Part shown: positions 16,395-24,915 of the stretch, one piece after another
Layout of the letters: each line of letters starts with the position of its first letter
Position numbering within the stretch: position 1 is the stretch's first letter
Source: Chitinophagales bacterium
GTDB taxonomy: Bacteria; Bacteroidota; Bacteroidia; Chitinophagales; JADIYW01
Length of the DNA: 36,598 nt
Assembly: GCA_020848255.1 (NCBI GenBank)
Contig: JADLAJ010000005.1
Coordinates: 1-36,598, forward strand
Direction of reading: 5' to 3'
Position numbers and translations under genes: made by a program
Notes under the pieces: generated by a model
Told to the model about the DNA's origin: nothing
Seen by the model: the letters and a program-made list of their open reading frames with translations, nothing else
Databases searched by the model: none

Positions 16395-18356
16395 TTAATC
16401 TTCTCTGTGAATTTCGATATGCGTTTTTTGAGCAATACGGATTGGCACATTCTCCACTCTGCAGTTGGTTTTTTCTAAACCGAAATCTTCTTCTGCCGGT
16501 AAACTTATCGATTTAATTAAGTTATACGACTTAATTAAAAACTGTTCAAGCGGATTTAATTTATTGTCAATAGAAACTTTAGAATTTAAAATCACGTATT
16601 TAAAGTCTGCCGGATAACCATGTTTACGCAAAGACGGATAGTGACTCAATAAATCAATTTCACTGCGTTTCTCCATGTCTTCCACTATTTTGGTAAACAT
16701 GACATGCACCTTGTGTTCTACTTTAAAACCGAATTTCAGACGAATGAAAAAGCATTTTTTAGGAATAATGGTTTCCACGTAATATGATGCTCCGTAAGGT
16801 TCACTGGTAATATCGACATGGACAAACCAGTAAGTATCTGCCCGTTTGGGTTTCTTTCTGAAGATGGAATAAATAATATTAGAGTCGATGTGTTTTTTAT
16901 CATTCGCATTACACATAAACACCAGATTCGTCGCTTCTTTCGGAATCGTTAAATCATTTTGTAAATCCACAATATCATCAAGGTAATCTTTTATCTCTAC
17001 GAACTCTATATGTTTATTGCGTAATTTTTTTCCTTCTTTAAACAAATACATCAATCCGAAAATAACAGCCGCAATTAATATTGCAAACCAGCCGCCATGT
17101 GAGAACTTACTTAGATTGGCTGTAAGGAAGGTAAATTCAATCCACATGAAAAAAGCAAAGAAACCCCAAATAAGATATTTTGGTTGTCTTTTAACGTACA
17201 TAAAATAAGTCAGCAAACTGGTTGTCATAATCATATTTAATGAAATCGCCAAACCGTAAGCCGCTTCCATTTTGCTGGATTCTTTAAAAATCAATACCAC
17301 CGTTAAGCATCCGAAGAATAAAAGCCAGTTGATAAACGGAATGTAAATTTGTCCCTGAACAATGGTTGGATAAATAATTTTCTGATTTGGCCAGAGTTTC
17401 AGTTTCATCGCCTCATTCACCAATGTAAAACAACCGCTGATTAATGCCTGTGATGCAATGATAGTTGCTAAGGTTGCAATACCGATACCAACCTTCAAAA
17501 ACCAGTCGGGCATCACCGCATAGAAAGGTGAAATTTTGTCAAAATCCATTCCTTTGTTATTGATAATAAATGCCGCCTGTCCGAAATAACTTAATAACAA
17601 TGCTATTTTAACAAATGTCCAGCTGACACGGATATTTTGTTTTCCGCAGTGGCCTAAATCAGAATATAAAGCCTCTCCTCCTGTACTGCATAAGAATACG
17701 GCACCTAAGAACCATATTCCACCCGGATAATGTATCACCAGATTTATCGCATACATCGGATTCAAAGCTTTAAATACCTGAGGGTATTTGAGTATTTGTG
17801 TAAAGCCTAAAACGCCAATCATGGTAAACCAGACAAGCATTATAGGTCCAAATGCGTTTCCAATTTTATTAGTACCAAATTGTTGTGCCATAAAAATACC
17901 AATCAGAATGGCAATCACTATCGGTACTGTTTGTATGTTGGGGTATAAGATATTCAAGCCTTCAATAGCTGATGATATAGAAATTGGTGGAGTAATAAAT
18001 CCGTCTGCCATCAGTGATGCGCAACCAATCAGCGCCGGAATAATCGTCCACTTAGCTTTATACCGACGAACAATGGCATACAAGGCGAAAATCCCGCCTT
18101 CCCCTTTATTATCCGCGTTCAGCGCAAGAATTACATACTTAATGGTAACAATAATGGTTAAGGTCCAGAACACACAGGAAACACCGCCTAAAATCAGATC
18201 ATCCGTAATGGCATGATTTCCGCCCGTCGCCATATTCATAATCGCCTTCAATACGTATATTGGAGAAGTACCGATATCACCAAAAATAATTCCTAAGGTA
18301 ATAAGAACGCCTGCGGCGGAAAGTTTGTGTAAACCGTGATCTTGTTTATCAGCCAT
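16395..18356 (-). CDS. kup: Low-affinity potassium uptake transporter Kup
   Basis: 653 residues, in the usual range for KUP/HAK/KT proteins. It is a proton-coupled K+ importer of the inner membrane. The first transmembrane segment carries the signature GDIGTSPIY (26-34), followed by NKGEGGIFALYAI (about 83-95) and LMADGFITPPISISSAIEG. Around 12 hydrophobic segments fill the first 440 residues, and the remaining roughly 200 residues form the soluble C-terminal domain (from KHIEFVEIKDY). It is divergent from the DUF1294 gene. An inverted repeat (ttccga/tcggaa, 18399-18415) lies in the shared upstream region. I see no riboswitch. Confidence 0.96.
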   Translation of the reverse strand: MADKQDHGLHKLSAAGVLITLGIIFGDIGTSPIYVLKAIMNMATGGNHAITDDLILGGVSCVFWTLTIIVTIKYVILALNADNKGEGGIFALYAIVRRYKAKWTIIPALIGCASLMADGFITPPISISSAIEGLNILYPNIQTVPIVIAILIGIFMAQQFGTNKIGNAFGPIMLVWFTMIGVLGFTQILKYPQVFKALNPMYAINLVIHYPGGIWFLGAVFLCSTGGEALYSDLGHCGKQNIRVSWTFVKIALLLSYFGQAAFIINNKGMDFDKISPFYAVMPDWFLKVGIGIATLATIIASQALISGCFTLVNEAMKLKLWPNQKIIYPTIVQGQIYIPFINWLLFFGCLTVVLIFKESSKMEAAYGLAISLNMIMTTSLLTYFMYVKRQPKYLIWGFFAFFMWIEFTFLTANLSKFSHGGWFAILIAAVIFGLMYLFKEGKKLRNKHIEFVEIKDYLDDIVDLQNDLTIPKEATNLVFMCNANDKKHIDSNIIYSIFRKKPKRADTYWFVHVDITSEPYGASYYVETIIPKKCFFIRLKFGFKVEHKVHVMFTKIVEDMEKRSEIDLLSHYPSLRKHGYPADFKYVILNSKVSIDNKLNPLEQFLIKSYNLIKSISLPAEEDFGLEKTNCRVENVPIRIAQKTHIEIHRED

Positions 18357-18398
18357 TATTTTACTTTTACTGCTTGCAATTTAAATACGACAAAAGTG

Positions 18399-18415
18399 TT
18401 CCGAAAAAATCGGAA
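18399..18415. promoter_or_regulatory. Inverted repeat in the kup / DUF1294 divergent region
   Basis: ttccga (18399-18404) and tcggaa (18410-18415) flank aaaaa. It is 43 nt from the kup start and 61 nt from the DUF1294 start. It may be a regulator site; the evidence is only the symmetry. Confidence 0.3.
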
Positions 18416-18476
18416 GCAAATTTAAATGAAATTGTGTTTGTTTATCATTAAATTAACGGATAAAAGTTAACAATAA

Positions 18477-18755
18477 ATGACTATTGGAAAGCTCCTTTGT
18501 GTATATCTCCTGCTCATTAACCTACTGACATTCATTGTATTTGGCCTTGATAAAGCCAAAGCTTCCACACATTCGTGGCGAATACCCGAAAAAACACTCT
18601 TACTGCTTTCCTTTACCGGCGGGTTTCCGAGTGGCTGGATAGCTATGTTATTATTCCGGCATAAAATAAAAGACTTCTCCTTTTTACCCTATATGATTTT
18701 GCTAACGCTAAGTTGGTTAATCGGAATTATTGTATTTTTAAGGCTAAATTCCTAA
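18477..18755 (+). CDS. DUF1294 small membrane protein
   Basis: 92 residues with three hydrophobic segments (about 5-22, 41-60, 71-88). The family pattern FGLDKAKA...HSWRIPEKTLLLLSFTGGFPSGW and FRHKIKDFSF is clear. DUF1294 proteins are small bacterial membrane proteins without an established function. The gene is 17 nt upstream of the DUF2130 gene, so the two are probably co-transcribed. Confidence 0.88.
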   Translation: MTIGKLLCVYLLLINLLTFIVFGLDKAKASTHSWRIPEKTLLLLSFTGGFPSGWIAMLLFRHKIKDFSFLPYMILLTLSWLIGIIVFLRLNS

Positions 18756-18772
18756 GGGACTAATTTTTGAGT

Positions 18773-19972
18773 ATGAGTGAGAATAAAATAAAATGCCCGA
18801 ACTGCGGAACACAGATTGATATTGATGAAGTTTTAAATCATCAGGCGGAAGAACGTATTAATGAAAAAATGCGCCTGAAGGAAAATGAATTACTGGCGAA
18901 AGAAAAAGAATTTGAAGAGAAAAGAATCCGCGCGCAGGAAGAATATAAATTAAGACTGGAAGCAGACCGCCAAAGAATAGCAAAAGAAGAAACGGAAAAA
19001 GCCAATCAAAAAGCAAAAGAAGAATTTGAATTAAGCATCAAAAAGCTGGAAGAAGAAAATGCCGCTCGTAAGGAAGAAAACCAGGCGTTAAAAAATCAGC
19101 GTTTAGAATTATTAAAGAAAGAAGAAGCACTGGAAGAAGACCGGAAGAATTTCGAACTTAAATTACAGGAACAGAAGAAGTCGCTGAAAGAAGAATTGGA
19201 AATAAAAATAAAACAGGAAAAAGATTCCGAGATAGAACTCCTCAGAAAGGAATTTAAATTAAGGGAAGAACAGCAGACTAAGCTGATTGACGAAATGAAG
19301 CGTAAAGCCGAACAAGGCTCTATGCAATTACAGGGAGAAAGCATGGAGCTTGCACTGGAAGGATTGTTGAAAGAAGCCTTTCCTTTTGACCTGATTGAAG
19401 AAGTGGGCAAAGGTGTGCGCGGTGCGGATTGCATACAAACCGTGCGCAACAATTTCGGGCAGCCGTGTGGGAAAATTATTTACGAAAGCAAACGCACACA
19501 GGCTTTTTCCAATGAATGGATAGAAAAATTAAAAACAGATATGCGCGCGCAGAATGCGGATATTGCTATCATTGTTACGCAAACTATGCCGAAAGACATG
19601 GAACAGTTCGGAGAGAAAAACGGCATCTGGATTTGTACCTATAACGAAGTGCGGGCACTGGCGCATGTATTGCGCAGCTCCATATTAAAAGTGTTTGCTG
19701 TTTCCAAATCGCAGGAAAATAAAGGCGATAAAATGCATTTACTGTATGACTACCTTACGAGCAATGAATTCGGAGAACAGTGGAAAGCGGTGCGCGAAGG
19801 CTTCTTAGCGATGCGTCATTCTATTGATACAGAACGTTCACAAATGGAAAAACTCTGGAAGGCACGTGAAAAACAATTAGATAAAATTTTGTTGAATGCC
19901 TCGCATATTTCCGGTTCTGTAGAAGGCATTGCCGGCACGGAGAATATAGATATAAAGTTGATTGAAGAATAA
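18773..19972 (+). CDS. DUF2130 coiled-coil protein, nuclease-like fold
   Basis: 399 residues from ATG 18773; the frame is also open from a TTG two codons upstream, which is less likely. The N-terminus has one CPNCG knuckle. Residues about 25-190 are a long, highly charged coiled coil (Lys/Glu-rich). The C-terminal DUF2130 domain (from about 195) includes EGLLKEAFPFDLIEEVGKGVRGADC, GKIIYESKRTQAFSNEWI and DIAIIVTQTMP. The E-x-K in YESKR within this alpha/beta region resembles a restriction-endonuclease-type core, which is how such domains are often interpreted. The biological role is unknown. It ends at a strong bidirectional terminator. Confidence 0.88.
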   Translation: MSENKIKCPNCGTQIDIDEVLNHQAEERINEKMRLKENELLAKEKEFEEKRIRAQEEYKLRLEADRQRIAKEETEKANQKAKEEFELSIKKLEEENAARKEENQALKNQRLELLKKEEALEEDRKNFELKLQEQKKSLKEELEIKIKQEKDSEIELLRKEFKLREEQQTKLIDEMKRKAEQGSMQLQGESMELALEGLLKEAFPFDLIEEVGKGVRGADCIQTVRNNFGQPCGKIIYESKRTQAFSNEWIEKLKTDMRAQNADIAIIVTQTMPKDMEQFGEKNGIWICTYNEVRALAHVLRSSILKVFAVSKSQENKGDKMHLLYDYLTSNEFGEQWKAVREGFLAMRHSIDTERSQMEKLWKAREKQLDKILLNASHISGSVEGIAGTENIDIKLIEE

Positions 19973-20012
19973 AAAAAGGCCTGATAAAATTTATCAGGCC
20001 TTTATATTTAAA
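19973..20012. terminator. Bidirectional terminator between DUF2130 and Bax-inhibitor-like genes
   Basis: ggcctgataaa (19978-19988) pairs with tttatcaggcc (19990-20000), an 11-bp perfect stem with an A tract on the left and a T tract on the right, so it can stop transcription from both convergent genes. Confidence 0.9.
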
Positions 20013-20023
20013 AATGCATTTGC

Positions 20024-20734
20024 CTATTTTCTTCTGCCAAACAAACGCAGCAATAATAAAAATAAATTTATAAAGTCGAGGTATAAGGTAAGTGCGCCCA
20101 TTATGGCACCTTTCCTTGACGTTTCACCATCGACACCCGCCATATTCATATTCTTAATTTTCTGCGTGTCGTATGCTGTTAATCCTACAAAAATTAAAAT
20201 TCCTGCATACGTAGTCACCCAGTACAGAATTTCATTTTTCATAAACAGGTTTACCACAGATGCTATCACCAGACCAACCAGTGCCATCATTAATAAATTA
20301 CCCCAGGTTGTCAGGTCTTTTTTAGTAAAATATCCATAAGCGCTCATAGTACCAAATGTGATGGCTGTCACAAAAAAGGTAAGTGAAATAGAACCCTGCG
20401 TATATACCAAAAATATAACGGACAAGGTTAATCCGTTTATGACAGAATACAACACAAAAATAAATGTAGCGGTGGCGGCACTCATTTTATTAATCATAGA
20501 AGTTAGTCCGATTACCAGTAAGACTTCACCAATCAGTAACCCCATGAACATATAAGGTATACCGAAAATGAACTGCAATATTGCCGGCGATGTTGCTGTC
20601 AGATAAGCGACAATACCTGTAATCACCAACGCAACAGACATCCATCCGTATACTTTGGTGATAAATTCCTGTTGTTGCACCAGCGCATTCTCTAATGAAA
20701 ACTGGTTGCGTACATCCTGATCTAATGGTTCCAT
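20024..20734 (-). CDS. Bax inhibitor-1 / YccA family membrane protein
   Basis: 236 residues with seven hydrophobic segments from about residue 30 to 228. The conserved acidic pair of the family is present: Asp189 in AYDTQKIK and Asp220 in LTLYLDFINLFLLLLRLFG. In the Bacillus relative YetJ the equivalent pair gates a pH-sensitive calcium leak, so a similar ion leak in the inner membrane is a reasonable inference. The cytoplasmic N-terminus of about 27 residues is polar. It is 68 nt downstream of the Smr gene on the same strand and ends at a bidirectional terminator. Confidence 0.94.
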   Translation of the reverse strand: MEPLDQDVRNQFSLENALVQQQEFITKVYGWMSVALVITGIVAYLTATSPAILQFIFGIPYMFMGLLIGEVLLVIGLTSMINKMSAATATFIFVLYSVINGLTLSVIFLVYTQGSISLTFFVTAITFGTMSAYGYFTKKDLTTWGNLLMMALVGLVIASVVNLFMKNEILYWVTTYAGILIFVGLTAYDTQKIKNMNMAGVDGETSRKGAIMGALTLYLDFINLFLLLLRLFGRRK

Positions 20735-20802
20735 TGTATTTATTTTTTATTAAATGTAAATATAATAAGAATACGATGCAAGTGTATTTATTCACATCCG
20801 TT

Positions 20803-21057
20803 TCAGAATTTAAAATGCACAAATAGCCTTCCGAAGTTTTTGCTGTCTTTTTCTATGCGGTGGTATTGTTGTTTGATATGTTTTTGTTCTAAAAAGCGTA
20901 ACACTGATTTTTTCAGCTGACCGCTTCCTTTTCCCGGAATGATTTCTACCAGTTTTGTTCCTGTAGAAACGGCTTCATCAATAGCATTATTCAACGCAGC
21001 ATCTATTTTAGCCCCGTTATCAAAACAATCGTGTAAGTCAACTACTATTTTTGCCAT
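20803..21057 (-). CDS. Small Smr-domain protein
   Basis: 84 residues, essentially one Smr domain. Hallmarks are DLHD (7-10) and PGKGSGQLKKSVLRFL (41-56), matching the DLH and GxGxG motifs of the family. Smr domains are nucleic-acid-binding and several, including SmrB and MutS2, have endonuclease activity in ribosome rescue or recombination. This stand-alone version lacks the extra helices and MutS core of those proteins. The gene lies between the fumarase terminator and the Bax-inhibitor-like gene. Confidence 0.9.
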   Translation of the reverse strand: MAKIVVDLHDCFDNGAKIDAALNNAIDEAVSTGTKLVEIIPGKGSGQLKKSVLRFLEQKHIKQQYHRIEKDSKNFGRLFVHFKF

Positions 21058-21080
21058 ATCATTTTTCTATTTAAAAGAAA

Positions 21081-21102
21081 AGCCATCACAGAAGTGATGG
21101 CT
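21081..21102 (-). terminator. Intrinsic terminator of fumC
   Basis: agccatcac (21081-21089) and gtgatggct (21094-21102) form a perfect 9-bp stem with a 4-nt loop. Read on the minus strand the hairpin ends in GGCTTTTCTTTT. It lies 30 nt after the fumC stop. Confidence 0.85.
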
Positions 21103-21131
21103 TAATCCTATAAATTTACAAAAAACTATTC

Positions 21132-22532
21132 TTATTTCAACCCGCCAATCATGTCTTCCGGTTTTACCCATTCGTCAAATTGTTTAGCGGTTACGTAGCC
21201 TAATTTAATGGCGGTTTCTTTCAGTGTTGCACCATTTTTATGAGCTGTCTGTGCAATTTCCGCCGCTTTATAATATCCGATTTTCGTATTCAAGGCCGTC
21301 ACCAGCATCAGTGAATTTTCGAGATTTTTTTTAATATTACCTAATAAGGGTTCAATACCTGTAGCACATTTATCGTTGAACGACACGCACACATCACCGA
21401 TTAATCTTGCACTGTGCAGGAAGTTATAAATCATCACCGGCTTGAACACGTTCAACTCGAAATGTCCGTTGCTGCCGCCAATGTTTATGGCTACATCATT
21501 ACCCAACACCTGTGCAGCTACCATCGTCATTGCCTCACATTGCGTAGGGTTCACTTTTCCCGGCATGATGGAAGAACCCGGTTCATTATCCGGAATGTGA
21601 ATTTCACCAATACCACATCGCGGGCCTGATGATAACATACGAATATCGTTTCCGATTTTCATTAAAGAAACGGCTACTGTTTTCAAAGCTCCGTGCGCTT
21701 CCACAATCGCATCGTGTGCCGCCAGGGATTCAAATTTATTTTCTGCTGTAACAAATGGTAAGCCGGTTAAGTTAGCAATTTCTTTTGCCACGTTTTTTGC
21801 ATATCCTTTCGGAGTATTGATACCGGTACCTACAGCAGTGCCGCCCAGTGCCAGTTCACTCAAATGTGCGAGAGAATTATCGATAGCTCTTAAACCGTGA
21901 TCTAACTGAGAAACATACCCGGAAAATTCCTGCCCTAAGGTTAAAGGCGTTGCGTCCATGAAATGTGTACGGCCAATCTTTACAATTTTAGAAAACTCTT
22001 TAGATTTTTTCGCCAGTGTATTTCTTAATTTTTTGATTCCCGGAATGGTTTTTTCAATCAGGATAGCATACGCCGCAATGTGCATCGCAGTTGGAAATGT
22101 ATCATTGGATGATTGTGATTTATTTACATCATCATTCGGATTGATGAGTTTTTTTTCGTCGGTTAATTTTCCTCCTAACAAAACATGACCGCGATAAGCG
22201 ATCACTTCATTGCAATTCATGTTGGATTGCGTGCCCGAACCTGTTTGCCAAACTACCAATGGAAACTGATCATCCAGCTTGCCTGCTAAAATTTCATCAC
22301 ATACTTTTCCAATAATATCAGATTTAGATTTCTCTAAAACTTTTGCTTTATAATTGGTAATAGCTGCTGCTTTTTTCAGATAGGCGAATGCACGGATAAT
22401 TTCTTTCGGCATCTTGTTGATGTCCTGCGCAATCTGAAAGTTTTCAATTGAACGTTGTGTTTGTGCGCCGTAATAGGCATCAATCGGCACGTTCACTTTT
22501 CCCATGGTGTCTTTTTCTATTCTGTATTGCAT
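21132..22532 (-). CDS. fumC: Class II fumarate hydratase
   Basis: 466 residues, the usual length. It interconverts fumarate and L-malate in the citric acid cycle without an iron-sulfur cluster, as a homotetramer. The superfamily signature [11 protein letters not shown] is at 319-329, its Ser being the catalytic-loop serine. [14 protein letters not shown] and [20 protein letters not shown] provide the other active-site blocks. A gap of 168 nt separates it from the upstream enoyl-CoA hydratase gene, so it probably has its own promoter, and it ends at a strong terminator. A heptamer repeat directly precedes the start codon. Confidence 0.97.
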   Translation of the reverse strand: MQYRIEKDTMGKVNVPIDAYYGAQTQRSIENFQIAQDINKMPKEIIRAFAYLKKAAAITNYKAKVLEKSKSDIIGKVCDEILAGKLDDQFPLVVWQTGSGTQSNMNCNEVIAYRGHVLLGGKLTDEKKLINPNDDVNKSQSSNDTFPTAMHIAAYAILIEKTIPGIKKLRNTLAKKSKEFSKIVKIGRTHFMDATPLTLGQEFSGYVSQLDHGLRAIDNSLAHLSELALGGTAVGTGINTPKGYAKNVAKEIANLTGLPFVTAENKFESLAAHDAIVEAHGALKTVAVSLMKIGNDIRMLSSGPRCGIGEIHIPDNEPGSSIMPGKVNPTQCEAMTMVAAQVLGNDVAINIGGSNGHFELNVFKPVMIYNFLHSARLIGDVCVSFNDKCATGIEPLLGNIKKNLENSLMLVTALNTKIGYYKAAEIAQTAHKNGATLKETAIKLGYVTAKQFDEWVKPEDMIGGLK

Positions 22533-22537
22533 AAAAA

Positions 22538-22572
22538 AGTATTAAGTGTTAAGTAGTAAGTATTAAGTATTT
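22538..22572. repeat. Heptamer tandem repeat, five units (AGTATTA)
   Basis: Units agtatta, agtgtta, agtagta, agtatta, agtattt, starting 5 nt outside the fumC start codon and so inside its leader. The remainder of the gap to 22700 shows no other clear element. Confidence 0.75.
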
Positions 22573-22700
22573 TTGTTTTATAATCTATCTCAAAATCAGC
22601 AATAATTACACAGATATATCGTGATAGTGTTCAACACGCTCCTTTTCTCCATCTCACAAAAAACACTCACGACTTAGTCCTTACTACTGACACCTGATTT

Positions 22701-23483
22701 CTATTTCCCTTTAAATTCCGGTTTGCGTTTTTCTAAAAAGGCGCTTACACCTTCTTTTACATCTTCCGTATGAAATAAAGAAGCAAAAGCATTTACTTCA
22801 AAATCAAATCCGTCCACACCATCTTTGTAATAAGCATTAGTACATTCAATTACTTTGGCAACGGCTACCGGCCCTTTGGTGGCAATTTTATTAATAATGG
22901 TTTTTGCTTTTTCTAAAGCTGTCGTTTTATCCGCTTCTATATAATTAAGCAAGCCGAGATTCAAAGCGGTTTGTGCGTCAATCATGTCGGCAGTTAAATG
23001 CAATTCCAGTGCTTTTGATTTTCCGATATATTGAATCAAGCGTTGTGTACCGCCATATCCTGCAATAATTCCCAGATTAACTTCGGGTTGTCCGAACTTC
23101 GCATTAGCCGTTGCAACGCGCATATGGCAAGCCATGGATAATTCGCAGCCGCCGCCTAAAGCAAAACCATTCACCACTGCAATAACAGGAATCTGCATAT
23201 GTTCTATCAAAAAGAAAATATCATGTCCGCGCTGTGCGAGTGCTTTTGCCTGCTGCATATCCAACGCCTGGAATTCTGAAATATCGGCACCGGCTACAAA
23301 TGCTTTTTCTCCGGCACCTGTAACAATAATTCCTTTCAGTCCGGCAGTTTTCTTTGCTTCTATAAATGCAGCCTGAATTTCGAGAATCGTTTCGCCATTC
23401 AGTGCATTCAGTTTATCCGCACGATTAATAGTAAGGAGGAGAATATTATCTGTAATTTCCCACAATAAGTTTTTGAATTCCAT
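22701..23483 (-). CDS. Enoyl-CoA hydratase / crotonase
   Basis: 260 residues, standard crotonase size. It hydrates trans-2-enoyl-CoA to 3-hydroxyacyl-CoA in fatty-acid or related degradation. The oxyanion-hole segments are AFVAGADI (61-68) and ALGGGCELS (108-116). Both catalytic glutamates are present: Glu114 in GGGCEL and Glu134 in GQPEVNLG, which supports true hydratase activity over an isomerase role. The C-terminal trimerisation helix region ends KRKPEFKGK. The gene begins only 9 nt after nuoN, so it is probably transcribed with the complex I operon. Confidence 0.94.
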   Translation of the reverse strand: MEFKNLLWEITDNILLLTINRADKLNALNGETILEIQAAFIEAKKTAGLKGIIVTGAGEKAFVAGADISEFQALDMQQAKALAQRGHDIFFLIEHMQIPVIAVVNGFALGGGCELSMACHMRVATANAKFGQPEVNLGIIAGYGGTQRLIQYIGKSKALELHLTADMIDAQTALNLGLLNYIEADKTTALEKAKTIINKIATKGPVAVAKVIECTNAYYKDGVDGFDFEVNAFASLFHTEDVKEGVSAFLEKRKPEFKGK

Positions 23484-23492
23484 ATTAAATTT

Positions 23493-24869
23493 TTATCTGA
23501 ATATTAGACCTAGAATAAAATCAGGTAATACACCCACCACAATCAGAATTACTGAGATTAAGATCAGCACCAGTTTTGTAAATAGTGGAACTTCTATTGC
23601 TGCACTTTCTTCTGATGTTCCTGAGAACATAGCGATAATCAATTTAAAGTAATAGTACACACCGATTAAAGAAGCCAGAATAGCAATGATTGCAATCAGT
23701 ATATATCCTTTTTCTATTACGTTTAACAGAATGAAATATTTAGCAAAAAAACCTGCCAAAGGCGGAATACCTGCCATTGACAACAAGGCAATAATCATGG
23801 TACCGGCTAAAACAGGACTACGTTTTACCAGTCCGTTGAATGCCGAAATATCTTCATCGTCTTTTTGTTTTGACACAAGCATCAATACCCAGAAAGAAGC
23901 GATACTCGCCAGCGAATAAGCCAGCAGATAATACCAGATTACATAAGGTGTCGATGCACTTAAAACACAAATACCTAATATGATAAATCCTGCATGACCG
24001 ATACTGGAATATGCCAGTAAACGCTTTACATTGGATTGTGATGCTGCAATAATATTTCCGACAGCAATTGTTAATACTGCCATCAGCAGCAGAACAAAAT
24101 TATAATGCGTATAAAAAGATAAAACCACACTGAACAACCTGTAGAAACCTGCAATTGCTCCGATTTTTACAATCGTAGACATGTATGCAGTGATGACGGT
24201 TGGCGCACCTGTGTATACATCCGGTGCCCAGAAGTGAAATGGCACAGCTGACATCTTAAATGCCATCGCAAACAAGATTAATAAAAAACCAACTATTAAT
24301 AATTGCTGACTGATGCCATAAGGAGACATCGCGGAAGATGCTATTTGAACCACATTAAAACTGCCCAATGCACCGTACACAAAGGTGATTCCCAACAACA
24401 GGAAACCGCTGGCGAATGCTCCCAGTAAAAAATATTTAAAAGCTGCTTCGTTAGAATACAAATTTCTTTTATCGCTTCCGGCAAGCACATACACGGGTAT
24501 AGATAAAATTTCCACGCCTAAAAACAACATTACTAAATGCGTGTAGGATGTCAATATAAACACACCTACCAATGAAAATAATACCAATGAAAAATGATCG
24601 GATAAATTCGTTTCGTCTTTAAAGTAATTTTTTGCCATGGTAAACCATAGAATTGCGATGAAAGAAAACAGTATGGTGAATGCTAATGGAATTTTATCCA
24701 GCACCATCATTCCGTAAATAGCTTCATTGTGGCCAAAATCACTTACACAAAAACCGATATTCAGAAACAATCCGATAATTACCAGCGGATATATTAATTT
24801 GCGAACGTTTAATATTTCTGCTATTAACGACAAAATGCCTAAACCTGATAATAATAATAATTCTTTCAT
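23493..24869 (-). CDS. nuoN: NADH-quinone oxidoreductase subunit N
   Basis: 458 residues, an antiporter-like proton-pumping membrane subunit of complex I with about 14 hydrophobic segments. The key acidic residue is Glu120 in MLFLGVEILSIPVYVLAG. The conserved lysine segment is AFKMSAVPFHFWAPDVYTGAPT, and the broken-helix region AYSSIGHAGFIILG is also present. It is the last nuo gene, 46 nt after nuoM; that gap contains a 17-nt palindrome. Confidence 0.95.
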   Translation of the reverse strand: MKELLLLSGLGILSLIAEILNVRKLIYPLVIIGLFLNIGFCVSDFGHNEAIYGMMVLDKIPLAFTILFSFIAILWFTMAKNYFKDETNLSDHFSLVLFSLVGVFILTSYTHLVMLFLGVEILSIPVYVLAGSDKRNLYSNEAAFKYFLLGAFASGFLLLGITFVYGALGSFNVVQIASSAMSPYGISQQLLIVGFLLILFAMAFKMSAVPFHFWAPDVYTGAPTVITAYMSTIVKIGAIAGFYRLFSVVLSFYTHYNFVLLLMAVLTIAVGNIIAASQSNVKRLLAYSSIGHAGFIILGICVLSASTPYVIWYYLLAYSLASIASFWVLMLVSKQKDDEDISAFNGLVKRSPVLAGTMIIALLSMAGIPPLAGFFAKYFILLNVIEKGYILIAIIAILASLIGVYYYFKLIIAMFSGTSEESAAIEVPLFTKLVLILISVILIVVGVLPDFILGLIFR

Positions 24870-24885
24870 ATCTTCTTTTCAAATT

Positions 24886-24902
24886 GACACCTCCGAGGTA
24901 TC
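24886..24902. repeat. 17-nt palindrome in the nuoM-nuoN junction
   Basis: gacacctc c gaggtatc folds into an 8-pair stem, with one G-U pair when read as the minus-strand transcript. Its GGAGGTG lies 18 nt from the nuoN start, too far for a normal ribosome-binding site. Confidence 0.65.
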
Positions 24903-24915
24903 ATTACTTATTATT

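Noticed and set aside
18357-18476. Riboswitch (for example c-di-AMP type) upstream of kup
   Set aside because: Only a short inverted repeat is present; the region is too short and lacks the conserved structured blocks of known potassium-linked riboswitches.
24888-24894. GGAGGTG as a ribosome-binding site for nuoN
   Set aside because: It is 18 nt from the start codon, lies within a palindrome, and other genes here do not use such a signal.
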